The notes beneath the pieces were generated by a model. It saw only the letters and a program-made list of their open reading frames with translations. It searched no databases and had not been told where the DNA came from. From contig NZ_KQ031391.1 of NCBI RefSeq assembly GCF_000966285.1, positions 1,946,640 through 2,010,639 of the forward strand: DNA of 64,000 bases. Reading direction: 5' to 3'. Shown here one piece after another: positions 20,849 to 30,069 of this stretch (positions within the stretch are counted from its first letter, which is position 1; the number at the start of each line of letters is the position of its first letter). The translations under genes and the position numbers were made by a program. Source of the stretch: Pseudofrankia sp. DC12 (GTDB lineage: Bacteria; Actinomycetota; Actinomycetes; Frankiales; Frankiaceae).

Positions 20849-21376
20849 AGAGCGGCTCCTTCAAGGCTCGACGGGCTTCACGCGTGCGCTCTCGGGGCCG
20901 GCCCGGCGTCACCCCCGATCGCCGCCGGACCTGGGGCAACGCCCGACGCGGGGAACGTACCCCCCACAATGACGAAGGTCGCCGGGAAACGGGCCACTGA
21001 CGCCATCACGACATTTTCTTGTAATGTCCACGTTCCGCATGATCTACGCCTGTGTGAACACGGATCCGACGGAGAGGCGGTTGCTCACCGACTGCTACAT
21101 ACGTGTAGTAGTAAGCCCCGCACGCTGGGCTACAACTAGCTCGGGCCTCGCCAGGCGCCCCGGCCGGGCGCCGCTGCGCCGCCGCCGGCCTGTTTAGCCG
21201 CCACCTTCAGTTCATCCGGTGTCCGGGCAGGATCGCGGACATTGCTGGAACCCGGCCGGCCGAATACGCCCGGGTTCCCGATCCGGTTCGCACGGATGAC
21301 ACCTCGCCATCCATCCGGCGAACATCCGGTCACCGACGCGCGGCTCGCCCCCCAGCTCGCCGCCCAGGCTGCTGGC
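20849..21376. promoter_or_regulatory. Upstream region of the Ter biosynthetic operon
   Basis: About 530 bp separating the giant gene's stop from the lyase start. The segment 20990-21130 is clearly AT-richer than its surroundings and contains TTTTCTTGTAATG and an interrupted dyad CTACA-N4-TGTAG (21095-21108). Since the only gene starting here is the minus-strand lyase, a promoter and possible operator for the operon are likely. No protein frame with family features was found. Confidence 0.45.
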
Positions 21377-24300
21377 TCAGCGGATCACGAGCGCCTCGTC
21401 CGGCGGGTGGTCGACCGTGAGGTCGCCAGCGGCCGCGGCGGCTGGCAGCAACCGGATGCCCCAGGGCAGCAGCGCGCCCTCAAGCCGGACATCCATCGTC
21501 CTGGTCGCCCGCTCGGCACTCGGCGCCAGCCGCGCGAGCGCCTGGCCGTCGCCGAGCGTGGCCGGCGGCACCGTCCCCGGCCGGGCGACCAGTACCAGCT
21601 CGGGCACCACGCCGTCGGTGCGGACCCGCAGCCGCAGGACGCGCCTGCGCCAACCCGCCCTGGTCGCGAAGTAGGATACGCGGGGCTCGCCCGAACCGAG
21701 CCGGTCGTCGTCGAGGTCGTCACCGAACTGGTCGTCGTCGGCGTGCTCGTCGGACTCGTCGTCCAGGTCCTCAAGCAGGCTGTCCGCGGCGTCCGACCGG
21801 CCGTCCTGGTCCGAGCGGCCATCCGGACCCGCGGCGGGCTGGCCGGCGCCGTAGCCGTCCGGCGGGCTCCCGCCGGCAGCGGCGGGGACCGTCGCCAGCC
21901 CGGGCGGCCAGGTCGGCGCGCCGAACCCGGCCGCGGCACCCTGGCCGACCGGTGCGAACAGGTCGGTGTGGGTCGCGGGCAGCGTCCAGCCGGCGGGTGA
22001 GTCCGCGGCTGGGGCACCCAGGGCCGGAAAACGGCCCGCCGGGCTGGCGGCACCCGGATCGGCACTGCCCGGCACGGCCGGGGTCCACGCCGGCTCCGCC
22101 CCGGCCTCGGCCAGCGGGGCGCGCGGGGCCTCAGCCGGGAACGGCTGGAAGGCCACCACCGGGACGGGCATCGCCGGACGGAACCAGCCGGGGCCACTCG
22201 GGATCTCCTCGTCGGCTCCCGGCGAGGTAGGCAGCGGCCCGGCCGGCATCGGCCCCACGGCGTCCGGGAGCGGCGCGTCGAACGAAGCCGGGCCGGGACC
22301 GGCCGGGGCACCCAGCCGGCCGACGATGGGCAGCCCCGCGCCGGTGGGCGGATTGACCATCGGTGGCAACGGCCTACCTGGCTGCCGCTCCGGCGCGCCC
22401 GCGGCCATCGGTAGCGGTGTCGGCCCAGTACTCGTGGCGAACCCGGCGGGCGACTGCGGGACCGGTCCCGTGACCGCCTGAGGCTGCGCAGCGCCCGCCG
22501 GCAGCAGCCCTCCAGGCACCGGCGGGCCCCCAACCACCATGGGACCTGCGGCCGGCATCGGGACGCCGACCCGCGGTGGCAGTCCCGTCATCGGCGGCCC
22601 GGCCGACGGCGGCGCGGCGGGAACCGGCGGCTGCGCCAGGCCTGGCGAGGGCATCGGCAGGGCGCCGGTCGACACGGCGACCGGGATCGCGGAGGTCGCC
22701 GGGCCAGCCGGGACCGACGCGAGGTAGGACGGCCCGGGCGCGGCCAACGGCCCGGCCGCGGGGGCAGCGGCTCCGGACGTGGCAAGGGGCGGCACGGCAC
22801 CCGCGTCGACGCGCGGCCGGGCCGGAGCACGCACGACGACCTCCGCGCCGGCGGCCGCGGCCCTCGGCTGCCCGGCCACGCGGAACACCGGGAAGCAGGC
22901 GACGTAATAGGGCCAGCCGTCGCGCGGCGCGGACAGCCGCCAGCCGCCACCGCGCGGCTGCATTCCGGCGACGGTCACGGTCGCGGCGGACGCGGTCGGG
23001 TCGTCCGGACCGGTCGGTGTGCGGTCCCGTCGCCACAGCACCCGCGCCTCGGTCAGGCCCGGCGCCAGCCGGAAGAACAGCACCAGCTCGTCGCCGCGGT
23101 CCTCGGCGCGCAGCTCGGTGACGCCGCCCGGCGCGATGTGCTGCACCGAGCGGCCGGTGACCCCCCGGCCGCCGACCACGCTGACCGGCGTGTAGACGAC
23201 CGGGCCGACCGCGGCCGGGTCCAGCAGCCGGCCGCGCCGGCTGGCGCCCACGAGCCGGACCGGGCCGGTCAGCGCCTCCAGCGGCAGGTCGACGTTCTCC
23301 GGCCCGAACGGCCCGAACGGGCCCACCGGCGCGGCTGGCGGTGCGCCGAACCGGCCGCCAGGCGGCGCACCCACGTCGGGCAGCACGCCGGGCGCCGCGT
23401 AGACCCGCACGTCACCGCCGGGCTGCGCGGTCCAGCGCAGCATCGTCCCACCGGCGGAGTAGGAGACCGCGAGGTCGAGCACCGGCAGTGGCCGCGCCAC
23501 CACCGGTACCGAGATCTCGACGCCGGCCGTGCGGGCCGGCATGCCGTCGGCGGCGACGTACTCCACGGAAAGCCGGTAGCGGTAGGTGACGCCGGCCTGG
23601 ACGTCCGGGTCGGTCAGCGTGCCCCCGCCGGCCCTGGTGTGCCGCACGGACCGGTCGACGACGCGGGCCGCGCCGGGTGCCGCACCACCGCCGGTCGCCG
23701 GGTCGGCGTCCTCATCGGCCGCCAGCTCGACGCTCGGGTCGACGGCGTCGACGGCGCGCTCGACCGTGACCACCTGGACCGGGCCGTCGAGCCGCCAGGT
23801 CAGCCGGACGCCATCCGCGGTCTGCGCGGCGCGCAGCTGCTCGACCTCGCGGGTCAGCACCAGTGGCGCCGTCCGCGCGACAGCCGAACGGCGGTTGGCC
23901 GAAAACGCCGTCACCTCGTAGAAGACCGGCGCCCAGGCAGGGGCGCCGGCGTCGGTCAGCTCGGCGACGGTGGTCGTGCCCAGGCCGGCCCGGGTCGGCG
24001 GGACGCCGAGAGTGCCGGCGACCACCCGGTCCACCCAGAAGGTGACCGGGGCGGCGGTGTCGGCGGACCGCCAGCGCAGCAGCACCGCGCCGGTCGGCCC
24101 GGTGGCGACGGTCGGCACCGCGACGAGGTCGGCGGGCGCCCCGAGCGGCAGGGCGGCCAGCGCCGCGAGCGCCTCGGGACTGTCGGAGGCGCTCGCGAGC
24201 ACCGCCACCAGCGCCGCCTCGCGCTGGGCCGGCGGCAGCCCGAGCGCCGCGTCGACCCGGCGGCGGATCATCGCCTGCGCGACGGTCAGCTCCGCGAGCA

Positions 24301-25747
24301 CCTCGGCGGCGTCCCGGCCGTCCGGCCCGCGCACGTCGGCCGCCTGTGCTACCAGCCAGCGAGCCCGGTCCAGCGCGGCCTGGGCCCGCCCCGCCGCGCG
24401 GTCGTCGGCCAGCGCCCGCCAGCCGGCCTCCGCCGCGGCCAGCGCCGCCGCGGCGCGCGCGGCCAGTTCCTCACCGACGGCGCCGGCCGGGCCGCCGAGC
24501 GCGGCCAGCAGGGGCCTGGCCCGGCCGACGAGCTCGACGGCCTGGGCGGGCTGTCCCTCGTCGAGGGCGCGGCGGATCGCGCCGATGGCCTCGGTGGCGT
24601 CCCTGGACTGCCGCACGCTCTGCCCGCAGTGCCGGCAGACGACGGCCGCGGCCTCGGTGAGCCGCGCGCAGCTGGGGCAGACGACGTAGAGGTCCGTGTC
24701 GCAGTAACGGCAGACCCGCACCTCGCCGACCGGCTCCGGGCGCGCGCAGCTGGGGCAGACGACGAAGTCGACGGTCGCGCCCGTGCTCACCGGGACGCCG
24801 AGGTCGCGGGCGAGGCCGAGGACGACGGTCCGGATCTGGGCCGCGCTCAGCCCGCGCCCGGTGCCCAGCGCCCGGCGCATCAGGCCCTCGAACGCGACGG
24901 CGGTGATCTCGCCGTCGAGGAGGACGTGCTCCTCGACGGCGCCGCGCAGCTCCTCGGCGGCGTCCGCGAGCAGGCCGGCGGAGTAGGCGGCCGGGTCCGC
25001 CTCCAGCAGCCGGGCCCGGACCAGCGCGAGCAGGTCGGCCGTTACCGTCTTCTCCCGGTCGTGCGGCCGGCGGGCGTTCACGGCGGCGACCGCTTCGTAG
25101 GCGGCGGCCAGCCGCGCCGGCGGCGACTCCGGCGCGACGCCGAGGAAGGCCCAGAGCGAGGCGGTGGACGCGTGGTCACCGCGGCGCAGCGCCCTCAGCT
25201 CGTCGAGCCGGTCGCGGATCTGGCCTCGCGCGTCAGGCGGCAACGGGGCCACCCGAGCGCCGGCGGCATCCTCGATGATCCGTTCCCGGGCCAGCCGGAC
25301 GTCGAACCGCTCGCCGGTCACGCCGGCCTGCGCGGCCAGCCGGCGCAGCCCGTCAACCCGGGAGGTCGGGATGCCGCCGAACCTCTCCCGGACCGTGGCC
25401 AGGTACCCGTCGACCTTCGCGAGCCGCTCCGTGTCGCCGTCCCGCCGGGCCTCGACGACAAGGGCCCGGACCCGCTCGCGCTGCGCGGGGTCGAGAAGCG
25501 GAGCCTCCCACTCGGCGCGGCGGCGGACCAGCTCGGTGGCGAGCGTGGCGTACTTCGCGGAACCGCGCTCCCGCTGCAGGAAGCCGAGCACGCGGGCGAG
25601 CCGGGCCGCCACGTCCGCGTCGGAGTGGCTGCCCTCGGGGTCGAGGTCGGCGACGAGGAACGGGTCGTCGATGCGCAGCGGGGAACGCGCCCGCAGCACC
25701 GCCAGCACCCGCTGGCGATAACCGCTGCCGTCGAAAGCCGCGCTCAC
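21377..25747 (-). CDS. Giant zinc-ribbon / FN3-like repeat protein of the Ter-Hsp70 block
   Basis: A 1,456-residue cytoplasmic-looking protein without signal peptide or membrane segment. Residues 1-330 are mainly helical. Residues about 331-380 hold four CxxC pairs (CPSCARP, CRYCDTD, CPSCARL, CRHCGQS), consistent with two zinc ribbons. A helical stretch to about 520 follows, then several beta-rich modules resembling fibronectin type III (for example VTFWVDRVVAGT, GVTYRYRLSVEYVAADG, VLFFRLAPGLTEARVLW) to about 960. Next come a Pro/Ala/Gly-rich linker with acidic patches and a small beta domain (1365-1456). Its catalytic role is unknown. It follows the Hsp70 gene on the same strand and may be a scaffold or client adaptor of that system. 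Confidence 0.75.
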   Translation of the reverse strand: MSAAFDGSGYRQRVLAVLRARSPLRIDDPFLVADLDPEGSHSDADVAARLARVLGFLQRERGSAKYATLATELVRRRAEWEAPLLDPAQRERVRALVVEARRDGDTERLAKVDGYLATVRERFGGIPTSRVDGLRRLAAQAGVTGERFDVRLARERIIEDAAGARVAPLPPDARGQIRDRLDELRALRRGDHASTASLWAFLGVAPESPPARLAAAYEAVAAVNARRPHDREKTVTADLLALVRARLLEADPAAYSAGLLADAAEELRGAVEEHVLLDGEITAVAFEGLMRRALGTGRGLSAAQIRTVVLGLARDLGVPVSTGATVDFVVCPSCARPEPVGEVRVCRYCDTDLYVVCPSCARLTEAAAVVCRHCGQSVRQSRDATEAIGAIRRALDEGQPAQAVELVGRARPLLAALGGPAGAVGEELAARAAAALAAAEAGWRALADDRAAGRAQAALDRARWLVAQAADVRGPDGRDAAEVLAELTVAQAMIRRRVDAALGLPPAQREAALVAVLASASDSPEALAALAALPLGAPADLVAVPTVATGPTGAVLLRWRSADTAAPVTFWVDRVVAGTLGVPPTRAGLGTTTVAELTDAGAPAWAPVFYEVTAFSANRRSAVARTAPLVLTREVEQLRAAQTADGVRLTWRLDGPVQVVTVERAVDAVDPSVELAADEDADPATGGGAAPGAARVVDRSVRHTRAGGGTLTDPDVQAGVTYRYRLSVEYVAADGMPARTAGVEISVPVVARPLPVLDLAVSYSAGGTMLRWTAQPGGDVRVYAAPGVLPDVGAPPGGRFGAPPAAPVGPFGPFGPENVDLPLEALTGPVRLVGASRRGRLLDPAAVGPVVYTPVSVVGGRGVTGRSVQHIAPGGVTELRAEDRGDELVLFFRLAPGLTEARVLWRRDRTPTGPDDPTASAATVTVAGMQPRGGGWRLSAPRDGWPYYVACFPVFRVAGQPRAAAAGAEVVVRAPARPRVDAGAVPPLATSGAAAPAAGPLAAPGPSYLASVPAGPATSAIPVAVSTGALPMPSPGLAQPPVPAAPPSAGPPMTGLPPRVGVPMPAAGPMVVGGPPVPGGLLPAGAAQPQAVTGPVPQSPAGFATSTGPTPLPMAAGAPERQPGRPLPPMVNPPTGAGLPIVGRLGAPAGPGPASFDAPLPDAVGPMPAGPLPTSPGADEEIPSGPGWFRPAMPVPVVAFQPFPAEAPRAPLAEAGAEPAWTPAVPGSADPGAASPAGRFPALGAPAADSPAGWTLPATHTDLFAPVGQGAAAGFGAPTWPPGLATVPAAAGGSPPDGYGAGQPAAGPDGRSDQDGRSDAADSLLEDLDDESDEHADDDQFGDDLDDDRLGSGEPRVSYFATRAGWRRRVLRLRVRTDGVVPELVLVARPGTVPPATLGDGQALARLAPSAERATRTMDVRLEGALLPWGIRLLPAAAAAGDLTVDHPPDEALVIR

Positions 25748-26241
25748 GCAGTACCCCGAGTTCGCTCCGGCGCCGCACCCGCTGCGGCCTCGTCCTCGTA
25801 CCTCGGACGAGACCTCCGCTCGCTTGCGCCTGCGCTCACGTCACCCTCGTCTCACGTAACGCCGTGCCGAGCGAGCAGGCGCCAGCCGCCGCGAACCACC
25901 CACGTCCGGGCCCCGGAGAGCGGGTGGGACGAACCGCCGCCACCACGCGATCGCCTGCTCTGAGGGGCTCTTCCGTTCCATCACCAGGTTACGGACCACC
26001 CCCGTCCGGGGTCGCACGGGTCGCCCCGTCAGCACCGTCCGCGAACCCCTGAACGGGGACGACCCAGCAGCAGCGAGAGGCGACCAGACCACCCGAGCGC
26101 ACTCAGCCAAGATCCGGACCCTGGACGGCGGCCAACCCCGAACATCTCGGCCCGCCTCGATCCAACGTTGGCGAGGGCGCTCAACGCCCGAGCCGGCGAA
26201 GGCGGCCCACGGGCGCTCCGCGCCCGCCGGCCGCCTTCGCC
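25748..26241. other. Intergenic region with a 3'-flanking palindromic repeat
   Basis: About 490 bp between the Hsp70 stop and the giant gene's start. The half nearest Hsp70 (26117-26225) is one copy of the repeat family described separately. The remainder is Arg/Pro-biased GC-rich DNA without a convincing frame. Confidence 0.6.
26117..26225. repeat. Dispersed palindromic repeat, copy 1 (3' of Hsp70)
   Basis: GACCCTGGA at 26117, then GGCGAGGG 53 bp later leading into the palindrome GGGCGCTCAACGCCC (26175-26189), and a second palindrome GGGCGCTCCGCGCCC (26211-26225). The same ordered parts occur at 31931 and 48193. It ends 17 bp beyond the Hsp70 stop and could act as a terminator. Confidence 0.7.
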
Positions 26242-28077
26242 TTAATCGCGGCGTTCGACGAGCTTGTTGACCTTCTCGGCCTCGGCGGTGCGCAGCGCCT
26301 CGCTGCCGACGCCGGCGGTGACCCGCAGCACGAGCGGGTCGGCGGTGCCCGGGTGGGTCGCGCGGACCTCGATCGTCTGGTCGCGGCCCATGATGAAGGT
26401 CACCTCGACAGGCGTGCCGCGCTGGTGGCCGGACGGGATGCCGCGCAGCGCGCCGGCGACGATGACCTTGTTGTCCTCGATCACCGGGGACGCGACCGCG
26501 GTGCCCTGTTCGAAGACCCGGATGTCGACCTCGGTCTGGTCGTCGGTGACGGTGTAGAAGGTCCTGGCGACCGAGATCGGCAGCGGGTCGTTCTGCTGGG
26601 CGAGGAACGCGGCCACCGGCCGGCCCCGGTCCTCGGCGAAGATGCCGAAGCCCCGGGACGTGACGTTCGTGACGGTGGTGCGTACCAGGTCCGCCACGGC
26701 GGAGGCCGGCAGCCCGACCTCGCCGGCCCGTTCGGCCGCCGCCGCGGCGACGTCGGCGTCGGAGGCCGCCGTCAGGTCGTCGTCGGCCCCGATCCGCCCA
26801 GCCTTCACCAGGTCGTCGCGGACGGCCCGCTCCAGCGCCTTCTTCTGGCCGTAGACGGCCGCGCCCTTGGCCACCGCGAGGTCCGGGTCGATCAGCTTGC
26901 AGGTGAGCCCGAACTGCTCGGCGAGCCGGCGGGCTACCGCGGGCGACTTGCTCATGCCCCCGACGAGCAGGCAGGTGTCGATCCGGTCGACGCCCTTCTC
27001 CTTCGCCCGCCCGAGGACCGACGCCGTGAGCTCGACCGTGCGGTCCAGCAGCGGCTTCGTCAGCTCCTCGAAGGAGGACCTGGTCACCGTCACGCTGGTG
27101 CGCCGGCCACCGTGCACGACCAGCACGTCGACGCTCTCCCGGCCGGACAGGGCGAGCTTCGCGTCCTCGGCCGAGGTGAGCAGCTCCTGCTCGTCGTAGA
27201 CGTCGTCGAGCGGGTCACCGGCGTCCGGCTGCGCCTCGACGAACCGGCGGGCCAGGTGGCGGACCAGCTCCAGGTCCCAGTCGGCGCCACCGAGCTCGTG
27301 GTCGCCGTCGGTGGCGACGACGGTGATGCCGCCCTCTCGCAGCCGGATCACGGTCGTGTCGAAGGTTCCGCCACCGAGGTCGTAGACGAGGACCGTCGAC
27401 TCGGCCGCGCCGTCCTGGGCGAAGCCGTAGGCGAACGCCGCGGCGGTTGGCTCGTTGATGATGTCGACGACCGTGAGCCCGGCGAGCTCGCCGGCGAGCT
27501 TGGTCGCCTTGCGCTCCTCGTCGCCGAAGTAGGCGGGCACCGTGATGACGACGTCGGTCACCGGGCCGCCGGTGGCGCGCTCCGCGTCGGCGGCCAGGGC
27601 CTTGAGAACCAGGCTGGAGACGGCGGCGGCGGTGTACTCGACACCGTGCGCGACGAACCTCCAGTCCGACGTGCCCATGTGCCGCTTGACCAGGCTGGCC
27701 ACGTCGTCCGGCCGGATCCGCAGCTGGCGCTTGGCCTGCGTGCCGACGACGAACGACACCTGACGCTCGGCGCCCTCGTCGAACAGCACCACGCTCGGGG
27801 TGGTCGGCTGCGACTCGATGTTGCGGATCACGTCCGGCCGGCCGTACTCGTCCAGCCGCGCGATGCACGAGTAGGTCGTCCCGAGGTCGATCCCGAAGAC
27901 CTTGGCGCCCCGTCCGCCGTCGCCTGACCTGCCCGAGGCCAGGTCGCCTGAGGCCAGGTGCGGGCCTGAACCGCCTGAGGCCAGGTGCGGGCCTGAACCG
28001 CCTGAGGCCAGGTGCGGGCCGTCTGCCACGCCGCCACCGTCCCTTCCGACGCGCCGCCTGGGCGCCGCGTTTGTCAT
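26242..28077 (-). CDS. Lidless Hsp70 (DnaK-like) chaperone of the Ter block
   Basis: About 611 residues with an N-terminal low-complexity tail carrying a nine-residue repeat, then an Hsp70 ATPase: KVFGIDLGTTYSCIARL (phosphate 1), VLVYDLGGGTFDTTVIRL (phosphate 2), TCLLVGGMSKSPAVARRL (adenosine). The substrate-binding beta domain is recognisable (NVTSRGFGIFAEDRGRPV, PLPISVARTFYTVTDDQTEV). The chain ends at KVNKLVERRD with no C-terminal helical lid, unlike DnaK. A short Ala-rich helical insertion follows the ATPase. GTG 28080 or ATG 28077 can start; a further GTG about 50 bases inside is possible. The GrpE-like gene upstream is its probable exchange factor. Confidence 0.88.
   Translation of the reverse strand: MTNAAPRRRVGRDGGGVADGPHLASGGSGPHLASGGSGPHLASGDLASGRSGDGGRGAKVFGIDLGTTYSCIARLDEYGRPDVIRNIESQPTTPSVVLFDEGAERQVSFVVGTQAKRQLRIRPDDVASLVKRHMGTSDWRFVAHGVEYTAAAVSSLVLKALAADAERATGGPVTDVVITVPAYFGDEERKATKLAGELAGLTVVDIINEPTAAAFAYGFAQDGAAESTVLVYDLGGGTFDTTVIRLREGGITVVATDGDHELGGADWDLELVRHLARRFVEAQPDAGDPLDDVYDEQELLTSAEDAKLALSGRESVDVLVVHGGRRTSVTVTRSSFEELTKPLLDRTVELTASVLGRAKEKGVDRIDTCLLVGGMSKSPAVARRLAEQFGLTCKLIDPDLAVAKGAAVYGQKKALERAVRDDLVKAGRIGADDDLTAASDADVAAAAAERAGEVGLPASAVADLVRTTVTNVTSRGFGIFAEDRGRPVAAFLAQQNDPLPISVARTFYTVTDDQTEVDIRVFEQGTAVASPVIEDNKVIVAGALRGIPSGHQRGTPVEVTFIMGRDQTIEVRATHPGTADPLVLRVTAGVGSEALRTAEAEKVNKLVERRD
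27946..28020 (-). repeat. 27-bp tandem repeat in the Hsp70 N-terminus
   Basis: Two complete identical 27-bp units (27946-27972, 27973-27999) and 21 bases of a third, in frame, each encoding the nine-residue unit GPHLASGGS. A degenerate partial copy flanks the array. The identity between units points to recent expansion. Confidence 0.9.
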
Positions 28078-28333
28078 CACCGCCGCCCACCCGGAACGCC
28101 GGCCGTGGTTGTGTCACGGCCAACCGGCGACACGCTGGTCTGACTGTTTGCCCACCTGTTTTGTACCTAGCGCTACCCGGCCGGCCGTCACCGCCCCCTT
28201 TTCGGGCGCATGAGGCCACCAGGGCGACACGGTACGTCCTCACCCGGATCGTCGCGTGGGACCACATCAACGACGATCACGAACCGGTCGCCGTCCCGGC
28301 GGCCGATCGGGCTCGCAGCGGCGGCCGGCGGCA

Positions 28334-29398
28334 TCAACGGTGCCGGTACACCTCGGCCTCGGCCGGGCGCAGCACCGTCGAGGAGCCGCGGACGAAGCCG
28401 GGCCGCACGCCGCGGGCGATCGTGCGGTCGCGAGCCGGGTCGTCAGTGCCGACCCCGCGCAGCGCGAGATGGCGGGTCGGGTCGAAAGGGCTGCCCGGCA
28501 CCGCGATGTAGGGCCGAACATCGGCGGAGATATCCAGTACCTGCAGCAGCTGCTTGCACAGGATGCCGGCGACGCTCTGCGGGTCGTCCGCGCCGAGGCT
28601 CGACATCTGGTCGTGCAGCCGGATCAGGCCGCGCAGCAGCGGGCCCATCGCCTCGGTCAGCTCGCCCTGGCGCAGCTTGCCGTTCTCCTCGTGCAGGCGG
28701 TCGACCAGCTCGACGTCGTGCCGGCGCAGCCTGGCCAGCTCGTCGAGCCGGCGGGCCACCGTGGCGAGCTCCTCGGCGAGGCCGCCGGCGCCGGCGGCGC
28801 GCGACCCGGTCCCGTTCTCCCCAGGGATCGTCCGCTCGCCGGCTCGTTCGGCGCCCTGCCGGTCGGCGCCGGCGCGGTCGCCGCCGGGCGGCGGGACCTG
28901 CCCGCGGGTCGGCGCGGGCGGGGCACCGACCGGATCGGCGCCGGAGTCCCGGCCGGACTGGCGAAGCCGATCTGGGAGGTCGGCGGCCCGGGAGGTCGTC
29001 CAGTCCGGACCGGTTCCCGCCTCCACGTAGGTGTCGTAGTCGTACGGCCCCGCCTCGACGAACGGCGGAAGACTGTCGATCGACCCCCGCCCCGTGACCC
29101 CGGGAAGCCCCGATGTCCCGCGCGGCGGACTGCCTGGGTCGGGCTCCCCGCCCCGGGCGGAACCTCGAGCGCCGTCGGCCAGCCCGGGCGCCGCACGCAC
29201 GCCGTCCGGCGCGGTGATGCTGCCCGGCAGCGCGGCGGCGGGCACAGTCGGCAGCGCCGTCGGCGAGCCGCCCACGCCGGACAGGCCCGGCAGGCCGGTG
29301 GTCTCGGCGTCCGGGCCATCGCCCTGGGCGGGACCGTGCGGGTCGGCGCCGGGGAACCAGCGGCCCGCCCGGTCCCGCCGGCGGCGGGGTTCGGTCAC
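28334..29398 (-). CDS. GrpE-like nucleotide exchange factor with long disordered N-terminus
   Basis: A protein of about 354 residues. Residues 1-205 are Pro/Gly/Ala-rich and probably disordered. From about 206 a long helix predicts a coiled coil (AEELATVARRLDELARLRRH through ENGKLRQGELTEAMGPLL), and the end of the chain (DRTIARGVRPGFVRGSSTVL, then RPAEAEVYR) resembles the GrpE beta-wing that contacts the Hsp70 ATPase. The GTG at 29398 overlaps the terD stop as GTGA. The Hsp70 gene starts 254 bp downstream on the same strand, supporting an exchange-factor role. Classical GrpE proteins are shorter, about 200 residues, so this is a specialised form. Confidence 0.75.
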   Translation of the reverse strand: MTEPRRRRDRAGRWFPGADPHGPAQGDGPDAETTGLPGLSGVGGSPTALPTVPAAALPGSITAPDGVRAAPGLADGARGSARGGEPDPGSPPRGTSGLPGVTGRGSIDSLPPFVEAGPYDYDTYVEAGTGPDWTTSRAADLPDRLRQSGRDSGADPVGAPPAPTRGQVPPPGGDRAGADRQGAERAGERTIPGENGTGSRAAGAGGLAEELATVARRLDELARLRRHDVELVDRLHEENGKLRQGELTEAMGPLLRGLIRLHDQMSSLGADDPQSVAGILCKQLLQVLDISADVRPYIAVPGSPFDPTRHLALRGVGTDDPARDRTIARGVRPGFVRGSSTVLRPAEAEVYRHR

Positions 29399-30069
29399 TT
29401 GCGGCCCGGCGTCCAGTTGAGGCCCCAGTTGTAAAGGGCGTCGAGCTGACGGTGGCCGCCGACGTACTTGACCTCCCGGCTGACGGTGAAGTCGCCGGCG
29501 CCGTTGTTCGTCAGCAGCGCGATGGCGCACATCCGGGAGCCGCCGGCCTGCTCGTCCAGGTGGACCTCGATCGGGGCGCCCTGTGCGGGGGTCAGCGTCG
29601 CGACCGCGTTGGCCTGGTCGAAGGAGGCCACCCCCTCGTAGATGAACGCGAAGATCAGCAGCCGGCGGATCTGCCCCGCCCGCGCCAGGTTGACGTAGAG
29701 GTTCTCGCCGCCGACCGCGGACCCCGTCCGGTCGTCGGCGTCGAGCAGGACGAACGGCGGGGCGTCGAAGGCGCCGAAGGTGTCACCGAGGGCCTGGATG
29801 ACCCCCTTCTGGCCGTCGCTCAGCTCATAGAGAGCGGCGAGGTCGAGGTCGATCCCGCCGGTGCCACCGAGCACCCGCTTGAGGAAGCCGCCCTTCTGGG
29901 GGGCACCGGCCTGCCAGTTCAGGTTCACGTGCAGCCGCCCGCCGCCGCCCTGTTTGGACAGCGACACGCTCGGCGCGGACTTCGTGAGGGTGACCTTGCT
30001 CAGGGACACCCCGGGCGTCGCGCCACCCGGCCCGCTGGCCGCCCCTGGGTTCGGGTTGTCGAAAGCCAT
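29395..30069 (-). CDS. TerD-family protein, long form
   Basis: A 224-residue TerD/TerE/CABP1-type protein. These small beta-sandwich proteins bind calcium and take part in tellurite, phage and stress responses at the inner membrane face. Family marks are SVSLSKQGGGGRLHVNLNW, GGIDLDLAALYELSDG with paired acidic residues, GGENLYVNLARAGQIRRLLI, and IYEGVASFDQANAVATL. It is longer than the usual 190-odd residues because of an extra N-terminal stretch with a second VSLSK-like strand. The ATG follows AAGGAG at optimal spacing. Its stop overlaps the start of the GrpE-like gene, linking Ter and chaperone functions in one transcript. Confidence 0.93.
   Translation of the reverse strand: MAFDNPNPGAASGPGGATPGVSLSKVTLTKSAPSVSLSKQGGGGRLHVNLNWQAGAPQKGGFLKRVLGGTGGIDLDLAALYELSDGQKGVIQALGDTFGAFDAPPFVLLDADDRTGSAVGGENLYVNLARAGQIRRLLIFAFIYEGVASFDQANAVATLTPAQGAPIEVHLDEQAGGSRMCAIALLTNNGAGDFTVSREVKYVGGHRQLDALYNWGLNWTPGRK

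Noticed and set aside
23138-25963. 941-codon plus-strand frame opposite the giant zinc-ribbon gene
   Set aside because: The minus strand has zinc ribbons and beta modules; this frame has only biased composition.
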